A stretch of 24,386 bases of DNA from positions 1-24,386 of IMG/VR virus record IMGVR_UViG_3300020442_001753; one strand, 5' to 3'. The position numbers and the translations under genes were made by a program. Origin of the DNA: a virus. Numbering within the stretch: position 1 is the first letter of the stretch; each line of letters begins with the position of its first letter. The notes below the pieces were generated by a model. The model did not search any database and was not told the DNA's origin. It worked only from the letters and a program-made list of their open reading frames with translations. This document shows positions 16,131 to 22,302 of the stretch, piece by piece.

Positions 16131-16412
16131 ATGAATATTCGTCGCAATACTCTGCAACATCTTAGAGATTCATGCAGAGATAAGATCGCTGAACAGAATG
16201 CGAAGATCGAACATCGTTTAGATCATCGTCCTCCTGCTCACGTCGCTGCCGTGTCCTCTGGTTCAGTAGACATGGAGTCCTTACACATTATCAATCAGTG
16301 TTTGGACAAGATCTCTGCAGCAGAACAACGTCTACGGATCATCGATCGGTTTGACTACGAACTGCTGAAAGAGCACGACGATAACCTCAACTACGACACT
16401 TACAGCAAGTAA
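16131..16412 (+). CDS. Small hypothetical protein between psbA and psbD
   Basis: A 93-residue protein, [11 protein letters not shown] to NYDTYSK, which I do not recognise. It is hydrophilic and mostly helical in appearance. A basic N-terminal third ([30 protein letters not shown]) is followed by a Ser/Val/Pro linker and a second helix ([24 protein letters not shown]) with heptad-like spacing, so a short coiled coil is plausible. There is no membrane segment or signal peptide. It starts right after the psbA terminator with no Shine-Dalgarno, and its stop is two bases from the psbD start, so it is cotranscribed with psbD. Its position between two photosystem genes is the only functional hint. 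Confidence 0.75.
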   Translation: MNIRRNTLQHLRDSCRDKIAEQNAKIEHRLDHRPPAHVAAVSSGSVDMESLHIINQCLDKISAAEQRLRIIDRFDYELLKEHDDNLNYDTYSK

Positions 16413-16414
16413 CT

Positions 16415-17470
16415 ATGGTCGCATCAACGCTCCAACAACAACAAAGGGGTTGGTTTGATGTCCTTGATGACTGGTTGAAACGAGACAGGTTTGTCTTTGT
16501 TGGCTGGTCTGGACTTCTCCTCCTCCCTACTGCCTACCTGGCAATCGGTGGTTGGCTTACAGGCACCACCTTTGTCACCTCCTGGTACACCCATGGACTC
16601 GCTTCCAGTTACCTCGAAGGTGCAAACTTTCTTACCGCTGCTGTCAGCACACCTGCTGATGCAATGGGTCACAGTCTCCTTCTCCTGTGGGGTCCTGAAG
16701 CACAGGGAGACTTCGTCCGCTGGTGTCAACTCGGTGGACTCTGGGCATTCGTTGCCCTCCACGGTGCTTTCGCACTGATCGGATTCATGCTTCGTCAGTT
16801 TGAGATTGCACGTCTTGTCGGTATCCGTCCTTACAATGCGATTGCTTTTTCTGGTCCCATCGCTGTCTTTGTTTCTGTTTTCCTCATCTATCCTTTGGGG
16901 CAAAGCAGTTGGTTCTTTGCTCCATCCTTCGGTGTTGCAGCAATCTTCAGATTTCTGTTGTTCCTACAAGGATTTCACAACTGGACCTTGAATCCCTTCC
17001 ACATGATGGGAGTTGCCGGTATCCTGGGTGGAGCATTACTCTGCGCTATCCATGGGGCAACCGTTGAGAACACACTCTTTGAAGATGGTGAACAAGCGAA
17101 CACGTTCAAAGCATTTGAACCGACACAGGAAGAAGAAACCTATTCAATGGTTACTGCCAATCGTTTCTGGTCTCAGATCTTTGGGATTGCTTTCTCCAAC
17201 AAACGTTGGCTTCATTTCTTCATGCTATTTGTTCCTGTTATGGGCTTGTGGACATCCAGCATTGGCATCATTGGTCTTGCTCTCAACCTCCGTGCTTACG
17301 ATTTCGTCTCTCAGGAGATCCGTGCAGCAGAAGATCCAGAGTTTGAAACCTTCTACACTAAGAACATCCTCTTGAATGAAGGACTCCGTGCTTGGATGGC
17401 ACCTGCTGACCAACCACATGAGAACTTTATCTTCCCAGAAGAAGTTCTTCCACGAGGCAACGCACTATAA
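16415..17470 (+). CDS. psbD: Photosystem II D2 protein
   Basis: D2 reaction-centre subunit, 351 residues, full length. [22 protein letters not shown] opens the protein. TyrD is Y159 in [13 protein letters not shown], with H188 in LQGFHNW and H196 in LNPFHMMGV as the TyrD partner and chlorophyll ligand (numbering one less than standard). The C terminus is [12 protein letters not shown]. Together with phage D1 it lets both core subunits be resupplied; psbD is typically found in cyanophages with a broader host range. It begins two bases after the 93-residue gene. Its TAA stop lies inside a TATAAATA late-promoter motif. Codon use looks like that of psbA and the neighbours, with no sign of disruption. 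Confidence 0.99.
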   Translation: MVASTLQQQQRGWFDVLDDWLKRDRFVFVGWSGLLLLPTAYLAIGGWLTGTTFVTSWYTHGLASSYLEGANFLTAAVSTPADAMGHSLLLLWGPEAQGDFVRWCQLGGLWAFVALHGAFALIGFMLRQFEIARLVGIRPYNAIAFSGPIAVFVSVFLIYPLGQSSWFFAPSFGVAAIFRFLLFLQGFHNWTLNPFHMMGVAGILGGALLCAIHGATVENTLFEDGEQANTFKAFEPTQEEETYSMVTANRFWSQIFGIAFSNKRWLHFFMLFVPVMGLWTSSIGIIGLALNLRAYDFVSQEIRAAEDPEFETFYTKNILLNEGLRAWMAPADQPHENFIFPEEVLPRGNAL

Positions 17471-17473
17471 ATA
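17466..17473 (+). promoter_or_regulatory. T4-type late promoter motif TATAAATA
   Basis: An exact TATAAATA covers the psbD stop codon (TAA at 17468-17470). It matches the cyanophage late motif NATAAATA, and no -35 box is seen at the proper distance, as expected for T4 late promoters. It would drive the metallopeptidase gene at 17560, provided that the intervening hairpin is passed. Confidence 0.6.
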
Positions 17474-17533
17474 AGAACATATCGTCGCCGCATGGACACT
17501 GTCTGGCAAAATCCAGATAGTTATGCTAAGATA

Positions 17534-17559
17534 AGGAGGTCTAACGACCTCCTATTTTT
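17534..17559 (+). terminator. Terminator-type hairpin after psbD, containing AGGAGG
   Basis: AGGAGGTC (17534-17541) pairs with GACCTCCT (17546-17553) around TAAC, followed by A and five T residues that end at the next start codon (17560). It can act as a psbD terminator. The 5' arm also contains a perfect AGGAGG, so RNA started nearby might instead use it for translation. Confidence 0.75.
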
Positions 17560-18237
17560 ATGTTCAAATATATTCTTACTGGTCTTCTGTTGGGAGCAGC
17601 ACATGGTGCAACTGTTCCCCTTGAAGCACACGAAGGTAAGATTACTAAGGGATACAAAACCATGGATGCCATGGGGTGCATGCTCCTGAAGGAATGCACT
17701 GACGGAGTAGAAAAGATTACTTCCATCGATGACGTAGCAAAACTCAACCCCGGACGGGACTGGGATGTTGTGCGGAATGAGTTCCATCAGATGATGGATG
17801 CCTTCAATAAGATTGGAGTTGATGTGCATCTTGCTGATGATAAGTATTTCCCTCCCATGCATCGTGGTGTCTATCACACGGTCAGCAATCATTTTTATTT
17901 GAACAAGCAGTTCATGACTCGCCCGAGCACATTCATGAGTGTGATGAGGCATGAGGGATGGCATGCTGCACAGGATTGCATGGCAGGTACCATCAAGAAC
18001 AGCATGATTGCAATCATCCTGCCAACAGATACTGTTCCCCAACTGTGGCAGGACATTGTTGAGCGTGGGTATCCCAAGAGTGCATGGCCATGGGAGAAGG
18101 AAGCAACCTGGGCAGGTAAGACTGAAGGCATGACCCAGAAAGCATTGACCTCTTGTGCTGCTGGTACAATGTGGACTGACTACGAACCCACTCCACTGAC
18201 TCGTCAGTATCTTGAGGATGAAGGATTTATCAAATGA
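17560..18237 (+). CDS. Secreted putative zinc metallopeptidase (HEGWH)
   Basis: The 225-residue protein starts with a signal peptide (MFKYILTGLLLGAAHG, cleavage around 16-18), so it should be exported to the periplasm or thylakoid lumen. RHEGWHAAQDC contains HExxH as H131-E-G-W-H135, the zinc-binding and catalytic motif of metallopeptidases. WEKEATWAG provides E181, spaced like the glutamate third ligand of gluzincins (E-A-x-x-A). Six cysteines (40, 46, 140, 199 among them) could make disulfides outside the cytosol. I know similar cyanophage proteins only as hypothetical. The position behind psbD suggests a role at the membrane or in lysis, which is inference. Its stop overlaps the next gene by ATGA. 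Confidence 0.72.
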   Translation: MFKYILTGLLLGAAHGATVPLEAHEGKITKGYKTMDAMGCMLLKECTDGVEKITSIDDVAKLNPGRDWDVVRNEFHQMMDAFNKIGVDVHLADDKYFPPMHRGVYHTVSNHFYLNKQFMTRPSTFMSVMRHEGWHAAQDCMAGTIKNSMIAIILPTDTVPQLWQDIVERGYPKSAWPWEKEATWAGKTEGMTQKALTSCAAGTMWTDYEPTPLTRQYLEDEGFIK

Positions 18238-18500
18238 AACTCTGGGAGATTTGGAAGTATTCGTTAGGGAGTTTCTCTGATGACAGAACGAAACCCTATG
18301 ACAACTACGTGGCTGGCGTACGGACTGTTCTATTTCTCAGCGTTCTTTGTACTAATATTTTTATTGTTAGCGGGGTCCTGAGGCATTGGAATGGTTCAAC
18401 AAATCAAGTGGTTATCAGCAACGATCATCCTCATCGCCATGGTTTTTCATGTGATGGGGTGGACCCCTTGGAACAGTATCCTTCAACTGCTGGGCGCTAG
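18234..18500 (+). CDS. Small cyanophage membrane protein with read-through C terminus
   Basis: An 88-residue frame. The first ~53 residues (MKLWEIWKYSLGSFSDDRTK ... SGVLRHWN) resemble a short protein I recall widely in cyanophages: a W-rich start, a GSFSDD motif and one transmembrane helix at about 26-48 ending in RHW. Relatives, as far as I recall, stop just after RHW; here the frame runs on for 35 codons inside the next gene. That tail (SNDHPHRHGFSCDG...) has no protein-like character and probably results from loss of the usual stop. Function is unknown. ATGA overlap with the metallopeptidase gene. Confidence 0.65.
   Translation: MKLWEIWKYSLGSFSDDRTKPYDNYVAGVRTVLFLSVLCTNIFIVSGVLRHWNGSTNQVVISNDHPHRHGFSCDGVDPLEQYPSTAGR
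18280..18381 (+). CDS. Possible overlapping 33-residue membrane peptide
   Basis: In another frame, wholly inside the previous gene, an ATG frame encodes MTERNPMTTTWLAYGLFYFS followed by AFFVLIFLLLAGS, essentially one hydrophobic helix. AGGGAG (18266-18271) lies 8 bases before the ATG, and its TGA sits ten bases before the next gene's ATG. Hydrophobic helices often produce hydrophobic shadows in shifted frames, so chance is a serious alternative. Confidence 0.3.
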   Translation: MTERNPMTTTWLAYGLFYFSAFFVLIFLLLAGS

Positions 18501-18609
18501 TGGTTGGACGTACGTAGGAATCAAGTGGAAGGAACGTGCCATCGTCATGAATTTCCTTCCACAGTTTTTTATTATCATCCCTGGACTCATTTACCTGCTC
18601 TCTAAATAG
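18391..18609 (+). CDS. DUF6552-like small membrane protein
   Basis: The 72-residue protein MVQQIKWLSATIILIAMVFH ... WTYVGIKWKERAIVMNFLPQ ... YLLSK has two predicted transmembrane helices (about 6-22 and 52-69) joined by a loop with the GWTPWN and GIKWKERA pieces. This architecture recalls DUF6552, a family of tiny cyanophage/marine-phage membrane proteins of unknown role. GAGG lies 7 bases before the ATG, giving a good ribosome site and confirming this start although it overlaps the 88-residue frame by 110 bases. The TAG stop lies in the terminator loop that follows. Confidence 0.75.
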   Translation: MVQQIKWLSATIILIAMVFHVMGWTPWNSILQLLGASGWTYVGIKWKERAIVMNFLPQFFIIIPGLIYLLSK

Positions 18610-18624
18610 GGCAGGTTTCTTTTT
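18593..18624 (+). terminator. Terminator hairpin whose loop is TCTAAATA
   Basis: ACCTGCTC (18593-18600) pairs with GGGCAGGT (18609-18616, one T-G wobble) around an 8-base loop TCTAAATA, then TTTCTTTTT. The loop itself matches the late-promoter-like motif seen before psbA and after ferredoxin, so one site may both terminate and initiate transcription for the gene at 18628. Confidence 0.72.
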
Positions 18625-18627
18625 GCT

Positions 18628-20082
18628 ATGCCATCTGTTTACCAACCGTGGGACAAACTGAAGACGTGTCTTGTTGGCAGATCATATCCTCCTGAGTTTT
18701 ATTCATACATCAAAGATCCCAAAGCACGTGCTGGGATGGAAAGAATTGCTCAGGAAACTGAGGAAGACTACCAAAAACTCTGCGATAAATTGACGGAGTT
18801 AGGTGTCAATGTTATTAGAACTAATATTTCTGACGACTGGGAGAAGGATCATAACTGGGGGTATCAATGTAAGTATCCTTCGGCAATGATTCCACGGGAT
18901 CACCTTGCAGTGATCGGTGACAAACTGTACATGCCGAACAGTGATTACCTAAAGAACATAGATCTTCGAGAGATGATCTACAGCATCCACAATCAGGACT
19001 GTGAGCGTGAGTGGATGCAACCTGGTGCTGACTTGGTTGCAGAGTTCATCCTTGACATGATGAAACCTGCTAGGGGTGTTCAGAATACGGATCCCATTGA
19101 GGAACTCCGTGACTTCTATCATAACTACGGGTCCCAGCGTCGTGATGGTCACGCCTACAGTCTGGGTGGACTGCTGGTAGGACTAGATCTAGAGGACATG
19201 GAGAGACTGTGTCTGAGTGCTGCTACTAATACCATTGGTGATCCTTACAGGGTCAACAGAGAATACAATGAGTTCCAAGATGCAGAGAAGTGGTTCAAAG
19301 ACCAGGGTGGTGACGTTGTATACAATCAGTACGTCAACAGTGCTGCCGTCATTAGTTGTGGTAGGGATCTATATTTCTCCCTGAACAACATCATGAACCT
19401 GGCAAACCAGGATACATTCATGGCGAAGTGGGAGCGTTTGTTCCCTGAGTTTAGAAATCATCCTCTGTATGTTCCTGGACATGGTGATGGTGCTCTGACT
19501 CCAGTCAAACCAGGATTGTTAGTTACTATTTCTAAAGAAGAATTCTTCGCAGAAACATTCCCTGGATGGGAGGTCTGTCGTATTCCTGGCAGTGGATGGA
19601 AGCAGATGGATGGTTTCCTGAAGATCAAGAAGAAAAACAAAGGACGTTGGTGGGTTCCTGGAGAGGAAGACAACGATGCGTTGACTGAGTTTGTGGAGAC
19701 TTGGTTGAATGACTGGGTGATCTATGTTGAGGAGACGGTCTTTGATATCAATATGCTGGTGGTGGATGAGAAGAATGTCATCTGTAACAACTACAATAAG
19801 AAAGTGTTCGATGCCTTTGAAAGGCATGGCATCACAGGTCACATCGTGAACTTCAGGCACCGTTACTTCTGGGATGGTGGACTGCACTGCATCACTCTCG
19901 ACCTTGATCGTGAGGGAGAGATGCAAGACTTCTGGCCTGAGCGTGGTGATAAAAGTTATATCATTCAAGACCCCCGGTCAAATAAAAAGTCAGAGATGTA
20001 TGGTAAGTGGACCAAGTATGACAGGGAACGTCCTAGTTACAGGAAGGACCAAGAGATCCTGGCAGAGCGAAATGGGGATTGA
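18628..20082 (+). CDS. Amidinotransferase-superfamily (glycine amidinotransferase-like) enzyme
   Basis: The 484-residue protein belongs to the guanidino-group-modifying alpha/beta-propeller superfamily. PWDKLKTCLVG opens the first blade; MIPRDHLAVIGD (87-98) carries the PRD motif; YVPGHGDGAL (281-290) holds the catalytic His; FWDGGLHCITLDLDREG (414-430) contains nucleophile C421. These align with arginine:glycine amidinotransferase and StrB-type inosamine amidinotransferases, which move the amidino group of arginine to an amine. It is longer than the ~385-420-residue relatives, with extra sequence at about 145-235. The substrate is unknown: free metabolite, aminosugar or protein lysine are all open. 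It sits after a terminator/promoter hairpin and before plastocyanin. Intact and in phage-like codon use. Confidence 0.82.
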   Translation: MPSVYQPWDKLKTCLVGRSYPPEFYSYIKDPKARAGMERIAQETEEDYQKLCDKLTELGVNVIRTNISDDWEKDHNWGYQCKYPSAMIPRDHLAVIGDKLYMPNSDYLKNIDLREMIYSIHNQDCEREWMQPGADLVAEFILDMMKPARGVQNTDPIEELRDFYHNYGSQRRDGHAYSLGGLLVGLDLEDMERLCLSAATNTIGDPYRVNREYNEFQDAEKWFKDQGGDVVYNQYVNSAAVISCGRDLYFSLNNIMNLANQDTFMAKWERLFPEFRNHPLYVPGHGDGALTPVKPGLLVTISKEEFFAETFPGWEVCRIPGSGWKQMDGFLKIKKKNKGRWWVPGEEDNDALTEFVETWLNDWVIYVEETVFDINMLVVDEKNVICNNYNKKVFDAFERHGITGHIVNFRHRYFWDGGLHCITLDLDREGEMQDFWPERGDKSYIIQDPRSNKKSEMYGKWTKYDRERPSYRKDQEILAERNGD

Positions 20083-20139
20083 GTTTCTGTAAAACAGAAA
20101 AAAAATCTCCGGCAAAAATTAGGGTTCTAAGATTTTTTA

Positions 20140-20148
20140 TGATACAAT
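20140..20148 (+). promoter_or_regulatory. Extended -10 promoter element upstream of plastocyanin
   Basis: TGATACAAT is an extended -10 (TGn plus TACAAT). A poor -35 (TTAGGG, 20119-20124) lies 18 bases upstream. Just before it a short stem TTTCTGT/ACAGAAA (20084-20090/20094-20100) follows the amidinotransferase stop; that stem is followed by A, not T, so it is not a convincing forward terminator. The start at 20198 lacks a Shine-Dalgarno. Confidence 0.45.
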
Positions 20149-20197
20149 AGTGGGTAAGGAATAATACTTAGATACATAATGTGTCTGCGATTCGCAA

Positions 20198-20521
20198 ATG
20201 AAATTCATCTTTGCTTTCCTCGCTACATTATTCCTTGCATTACCTGCCTGGGCAGTTGATGTACAGATGGGTGCCGGTGGCAACCTAGTATTTGAACCTA
20301 ATGAGATCACAATTTCAGCAGGTGACAGCGTCCACTTTGTCAACCAAGCACTACCTCCTCACAATATTATTGTAGAAGGTCGTGCAGATCTATCCCGAGA
20401 AGCACTCTTGTTTGCTCCCGGAGAGACTCAAGACGTTGTATTTGCTGACCCAGGAGACTATGAGTTCTTCTGTGGTCCTCACCAAGGTGCAGGTATGACT
20501 GGCACAATTCACGTTCAGTAA
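20198..20521 (+). CDS. petE: Plastocyanin
   Basis: A 107-residue blue copper protein with a signal peptide ([19 protein letters not shown], cleavage after residue 19) for export to the thylakoid lumen. All four type-1 copper ligands are present: H55 in LPPHNI, and C92, H95, M100 in [13 protein letters not shown]. It carries electrons from cytochrome b6f to photosystem I. The mature protein, about 88 residues, is shorter than the ~97-105 of cyanobacteria, a trimmed phage version. In cyanophages petE is a known photosynthesis gene. It stands four bases before ferredoxin, so the photosystem I donor and acceptor are coexpressed. Confidence 0.97.
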   Translation: MKFIFAFLATLFLALPAWAVDVQMGAGGNLVFEPNEITISAGDSVHFVNQALPPHNIIVEGRADLSREALLFAPGETQDVVFADPGDYEFFCGPHQGAGMTGTIHVQ

Positions 20522-20525
20522 GTTT

Positions 20526-20813
20526 ATGTTCACTGTTACTCTCAAGACTTCCGAAGGAGACCACACTGTCGAGTGTGCTCCTGATCAATACATTCTCGAC
20601 GCTGCTGATGAGGCAGGCATCGATCTCCCTTACTCCTGTCGTGCAGGTGCATGCTCCAGTTGTGCAGGCAAGATTGAGTCTGGCACTGTCAACCAAGAAG
20701 ATCAATCGTTCCTAGATGACGATCAGATTGAAGCAGGTTTCCTTCTGACCTGTGTCTCCTATCCGACTTCTGACGTGACCATTGTAACTGAGCAAGAGGA
20801 GAACCTTTACTAA
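20526..20813 (+). CDS. petF: Plant-type [2Fe-2S] ferredoxin
   Basis: A 95-residue ferredoxin with cluster ligands C38, C43, C46 and C76 in [14 protein letters not shown] and LLTCVSYP (C-x4-C-x2-C-x29-C), and the acidic surface ([13 protein letters not shown]) that docks FNR and other partners. It accepts electrons from photosystem I and can feed NADP reduction, nitrogen or bilin enzymes (cyanophage PebS/PcyA use ferredoxin) and ribonucleotide reduction through thioredoxin. No signal peptide, so cytosolic, as expected. It follows petE closely; its TAA stop lies inside a CTAAATA motif (20810-20816). Confidence 0.97.
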   Translation: MFTVTLKTSEGDHTVECAPDQYILDAADEAGIDLPYSCRAGACSSCAGKIESGTVNQEDQSFLDDDQIEAGFLLTCVSYPTSDVTIVTEQEENLY

Positions 20814-20816
20814 ATA
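20810..20816 (+). promoter_or_regulatory. Late-type promoter motif CTAAATA at the ferredoxin stop
   Basis: CTAAATA, the same seven bases as before psbA, covers the ferredoxin stop codon and lies 29 bases before the next ATG. That distance suits a T4-type late start site with a short leader. No clear -35 is seen. Confidence 0.45.
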
Positions 20817-20844
20817 CCTCTGTATAACAGTCGTAAAACAAGAG

Positions 20845-21144
20845 ATGTCGGTTTCAAAGAACTGTACTTCGCTTTCCTCCACTGATGTTCGGAGTGAGCT
20901 CAAGGTAGATGCGAAGGGCAACCTTTCCCTTGATGGTACTGGCGAGACACTTGATCGCTCCGATAAGTCTCCCTCCTGGCGTTTCCGTGAGCGTATCTGG
21001 AAGCGTATCGATCGTGAGCAGCATGATATCAGCATGGATCTGTACCGTAAGCAGCAACTTGCCAAGAAGGAAGTGCAAGCCGATATCGAATACATGGAGC
21101 GTGAAAAGATCAAGACCGGTTCCTATCCTGAGCGTCCTGAGTGA
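20845..21144 (+). CDS. Hypothetical helical protein
   Basis: A 99-residue unknown, MSVSKNCTSLSSTDVRSEL ... TGSYPERPE. The N-terminal 40 residues are polar (KVDAKGNLSLDGTGETLDRS). From about 43 on there is one long charged amphipathic helix (SWRFRERIWKRIDREQHDIS, then RKQQLAKKEVQADIEYMERE), likely a coiled coil or dimerisation helix. No catalytic motif, membrane segment or signal peptide. It has its own upstream late-type motif and is followed by a consensus host-type promoter. I recall similar short proteins from cyanophages without function. Confidence 0.75.
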   Translation: MSVSKNCTSLSSTDVRSELKVDAKGNLSLDGTGETLDRSDKSPSWRFRERIWKRIDREQHDISMDLYRKQQLAKKEVQADIEYMEREKIKTGSYPERPE

Positions 21145-21147
21145 TGT

Positions 21148-21176
21148 TTGACAAGGTAACTAAGGTATCCTATAAT
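21148..21176 (+). promoter_or_regulatory. Perfect sigma-70 consensus promoter
   Basis: TTGACA (21148-21153), a 17-base spacer and TATAAT (21171-21176): no mismatches in either box. The start would be near 21183, about 14 bases before the ATG at 21197. An inverted repeat AAGGTAACT (21153-21161) / AGTTACCTT (21182-21190) surrounds the -10 and could be a weak terminator or an operator-like palindrome. Confidence 0.8.
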
Positions 21177-21196
21177 ATCTCAGTTACCTTTTCGTA

Positions 21197-21442
21197 ATGA
21201 CCAAACGACATCAGGTCAAATCAAGATACTACTATTGGTTCTGGGGCGTTGCGACAGTCTCAGTGGTGGCGGGGCAAATCTATGTTGGTACAGGCTATCG
21301 GCACATGGCATCCGCCATTGAGTCGGTAGTCTCTGCTATTGGAAACATAGATGTGACATTGATTATTCCAGAAAATGATTCTTTACTCAGAGAAGTGGGA
21401 GCACCCGCCGGAACTAATCCAAACTCTGAAGCAGAGGTATGA
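21197..21442 (+). CDS. Small cyanophage membrane protein (KSRYYYWFWG type)
   Basis: The 81-residue protein MTKRHQVKSRYYYWFWGVAT ... has a basic, aromatic start and one transmembrane helix at about 12-31 (YYWFWGVATVSVVAGQIYVG), followed by a soluble tail. The KSRYYYWFWG start recurs in many cyanomyoviruses in my recollection, with no known function; orientation is probably N-in. It is driven by the consensus promoter directly upstream, so it may be an early gene. Its last 68 bases overlap the next gene, which is unusually long for this genome. Confidence 0.75.
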   Translation: MTKRHQVKSRYYYWFWGVATVSVVAGQIYVGTGYRHMASAIESVVSAIGNIDVTLIIPENDSLLREVGAPAGTNPNSEAEV

Positions 21443-21950
21443 TGATCCTTTCTTCCTAAAAGGAGGAGAAGATTCCATCGAGAATAGAAAGAACTGGGGA
21501 CAACACTACACAGGATTTCATAAGAACCCAAACAATAAAGCACCCACTGTAGAAGGGAACTTTATTGACAAGGATCTTCTACAACTTTACGTCCCTAAAC
21601 TCAAAAAGATTCTCGGTGACATCGGTCTGCCTATGGGTAAGACCATCTATAGTTACAGCAGCATATGGGGTCAACTATATAAACTTGACCTCGAAGCAGT
21701 GATTGATGTCCACAATCACTACGAGGACCCACGTCAACTCATTTCGTGGGTGCATTTTGTTGATGTCCCCGACACCAAACTCTTTTACTTTCAGGTGGGA
21801 GATAAAAAATTCTATCCTGAGTGTCAAAAGAGTGGGGATCTCATGCTATATCCTTCTTACGCCATGCATGGCGTAGACAAGATGACTGAGGGGTCTGACC
21901 GCTTCGTCGTCGTAGGCAACATCGTAAAACTCAACCAAAACCGCTGGTAA
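21375..21950 (+). CDS. Putative 2OG-Fe(II) oxygenase-like phage protein
   Basis: The 191-residue protein ends with the pattern of small phage 2OG-Fe(II) oxygenases: AVIDVHNHYEDPRQLISWVHFVDVPD, then SGDLMLYPSYAMHGVDKMTEGSDRFVVVGNIV. Candidate iron ligands are the HNH/ED cluster and the His of MHGV; the Arg of DRFVVVGN fits the 2OG anchor. The iron-binding HxD is not perfect (HNHYED), so it may follow the HxH variant of such phage proteins or have lost activity. The start at 21375 gives a natural N terminus (ILYSEKWEHPPELI) but overlaps the previous gene by 68 bases; no later ATG preserves that part. Glutaredoxin follows after one base. Confidence 0.65.
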   Translation: MILYSEKWEHPPELIQTLKQRYDDPFFLKGGEDSIENRKNWGQHYTGFHKNPNNKAPTVEGNFIDKDLLQLYVPKLKKILGDIGLPMGKTIYSYSSIWGQLYKLDLEAVIDVHNHYEDPRQLISWVHFVDVPDTKLFYFQVGDKKFYPECQKSGDLMLYPSYAMHGVDKMTEGSDRFVVVGNIVKLNQNRW

Positions 21951-21951
21951 A

Positions 21952-22188
21952 ATGCAAGCAGTTCTGTATTCAAAGGATAATTGTCAATGGTGTGACCGAG
22001 TTCGTCAACTGTTTACGGCAGTTGACATCGAGTATCTTGAATACAAACTCGATAAAGATTTTACTCGCGAGCAGTTCTACGATGAGTTTGAGGAGGGTGC
22101 TACCTTCCCACAAGTCTCTATCAACAACAAAGCAATTGGTGGATGCAAAGAGACACTACAACATCTTCAAAGTTTGGAGATGATCTAA
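21952..22188 (+). CDS. Glutaredoxin (NrdC-like)
   Basis: The 78-residue thioredoxin-fold protein has the active site C11-Q-W-C14 near the N terminus (SKDNCQWCDRV), the cis-proline loop TFPQV (51-55) and the glutathione-binding GGCKET (63-68). The dithiol active site fits reduction of ribonucleotide reductase, the role of T4 nrdC, or general thiol repair. It is compact but complete. It starts one base after the oxygenase-like gene, so the two are cotranscribed. Confidence 0.92.
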   Translation: MQAVLYSKDNCQWCDRVRQLFTAVDIEYLEYKLDKDFTREQFYDEFEEGATFPQVSINNKAIGGCKETLQHLQSLEMI

Positions 22189-22208
22189 AGAACAGGGGCA
22201 CTCTTCTG

Positions 22209-22301
22209 ATGTATAATCGGAGGAAGCGTGCACCAAAACTCATTCCTCTTTTCAAAATATTTGGAAGGAGATTTTCGCTACATATAGAAAGGGAGAATTA
22301 G
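22209..22301 (+). CDS. Possible 30-residue basic peptide
   Basis: The 114-base gap between glutaredoxin and the next membrane protein is almost filled by one ATG frame encoding MYNRRKRAPKLIPLFKIFGR followed by RFSLHIEREN, very basic (eight Arg/Lys in the first 21). Its stop is one base before the next ATG, the same tight packing used elsewhere here. AGGGG lies about 11 bases upstream. A TATAAT (22212-22217) overlaps its start, so the region might instead be a promoter and leader. Confidence 0.4.
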   Translation: MYNRRKRAPKLIPLFKIFGRRFSLHIEREN

Positions 22302-22302
22302 C

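Noticed and set aside
17492-17689. 65-codon forward frame across the psbD terminator
   Set aside because: It runs through the terminator hairpin and then lies out of frame within the metallopeptidase gene; a shadow.
20084-20100. TTTCTGT/ACAGAAA hairpin as terminator of the amidinotransferase gene
   Set aside because: A short, AT-rich stem followed by A residues instead of T; not a convincing forward terminator.
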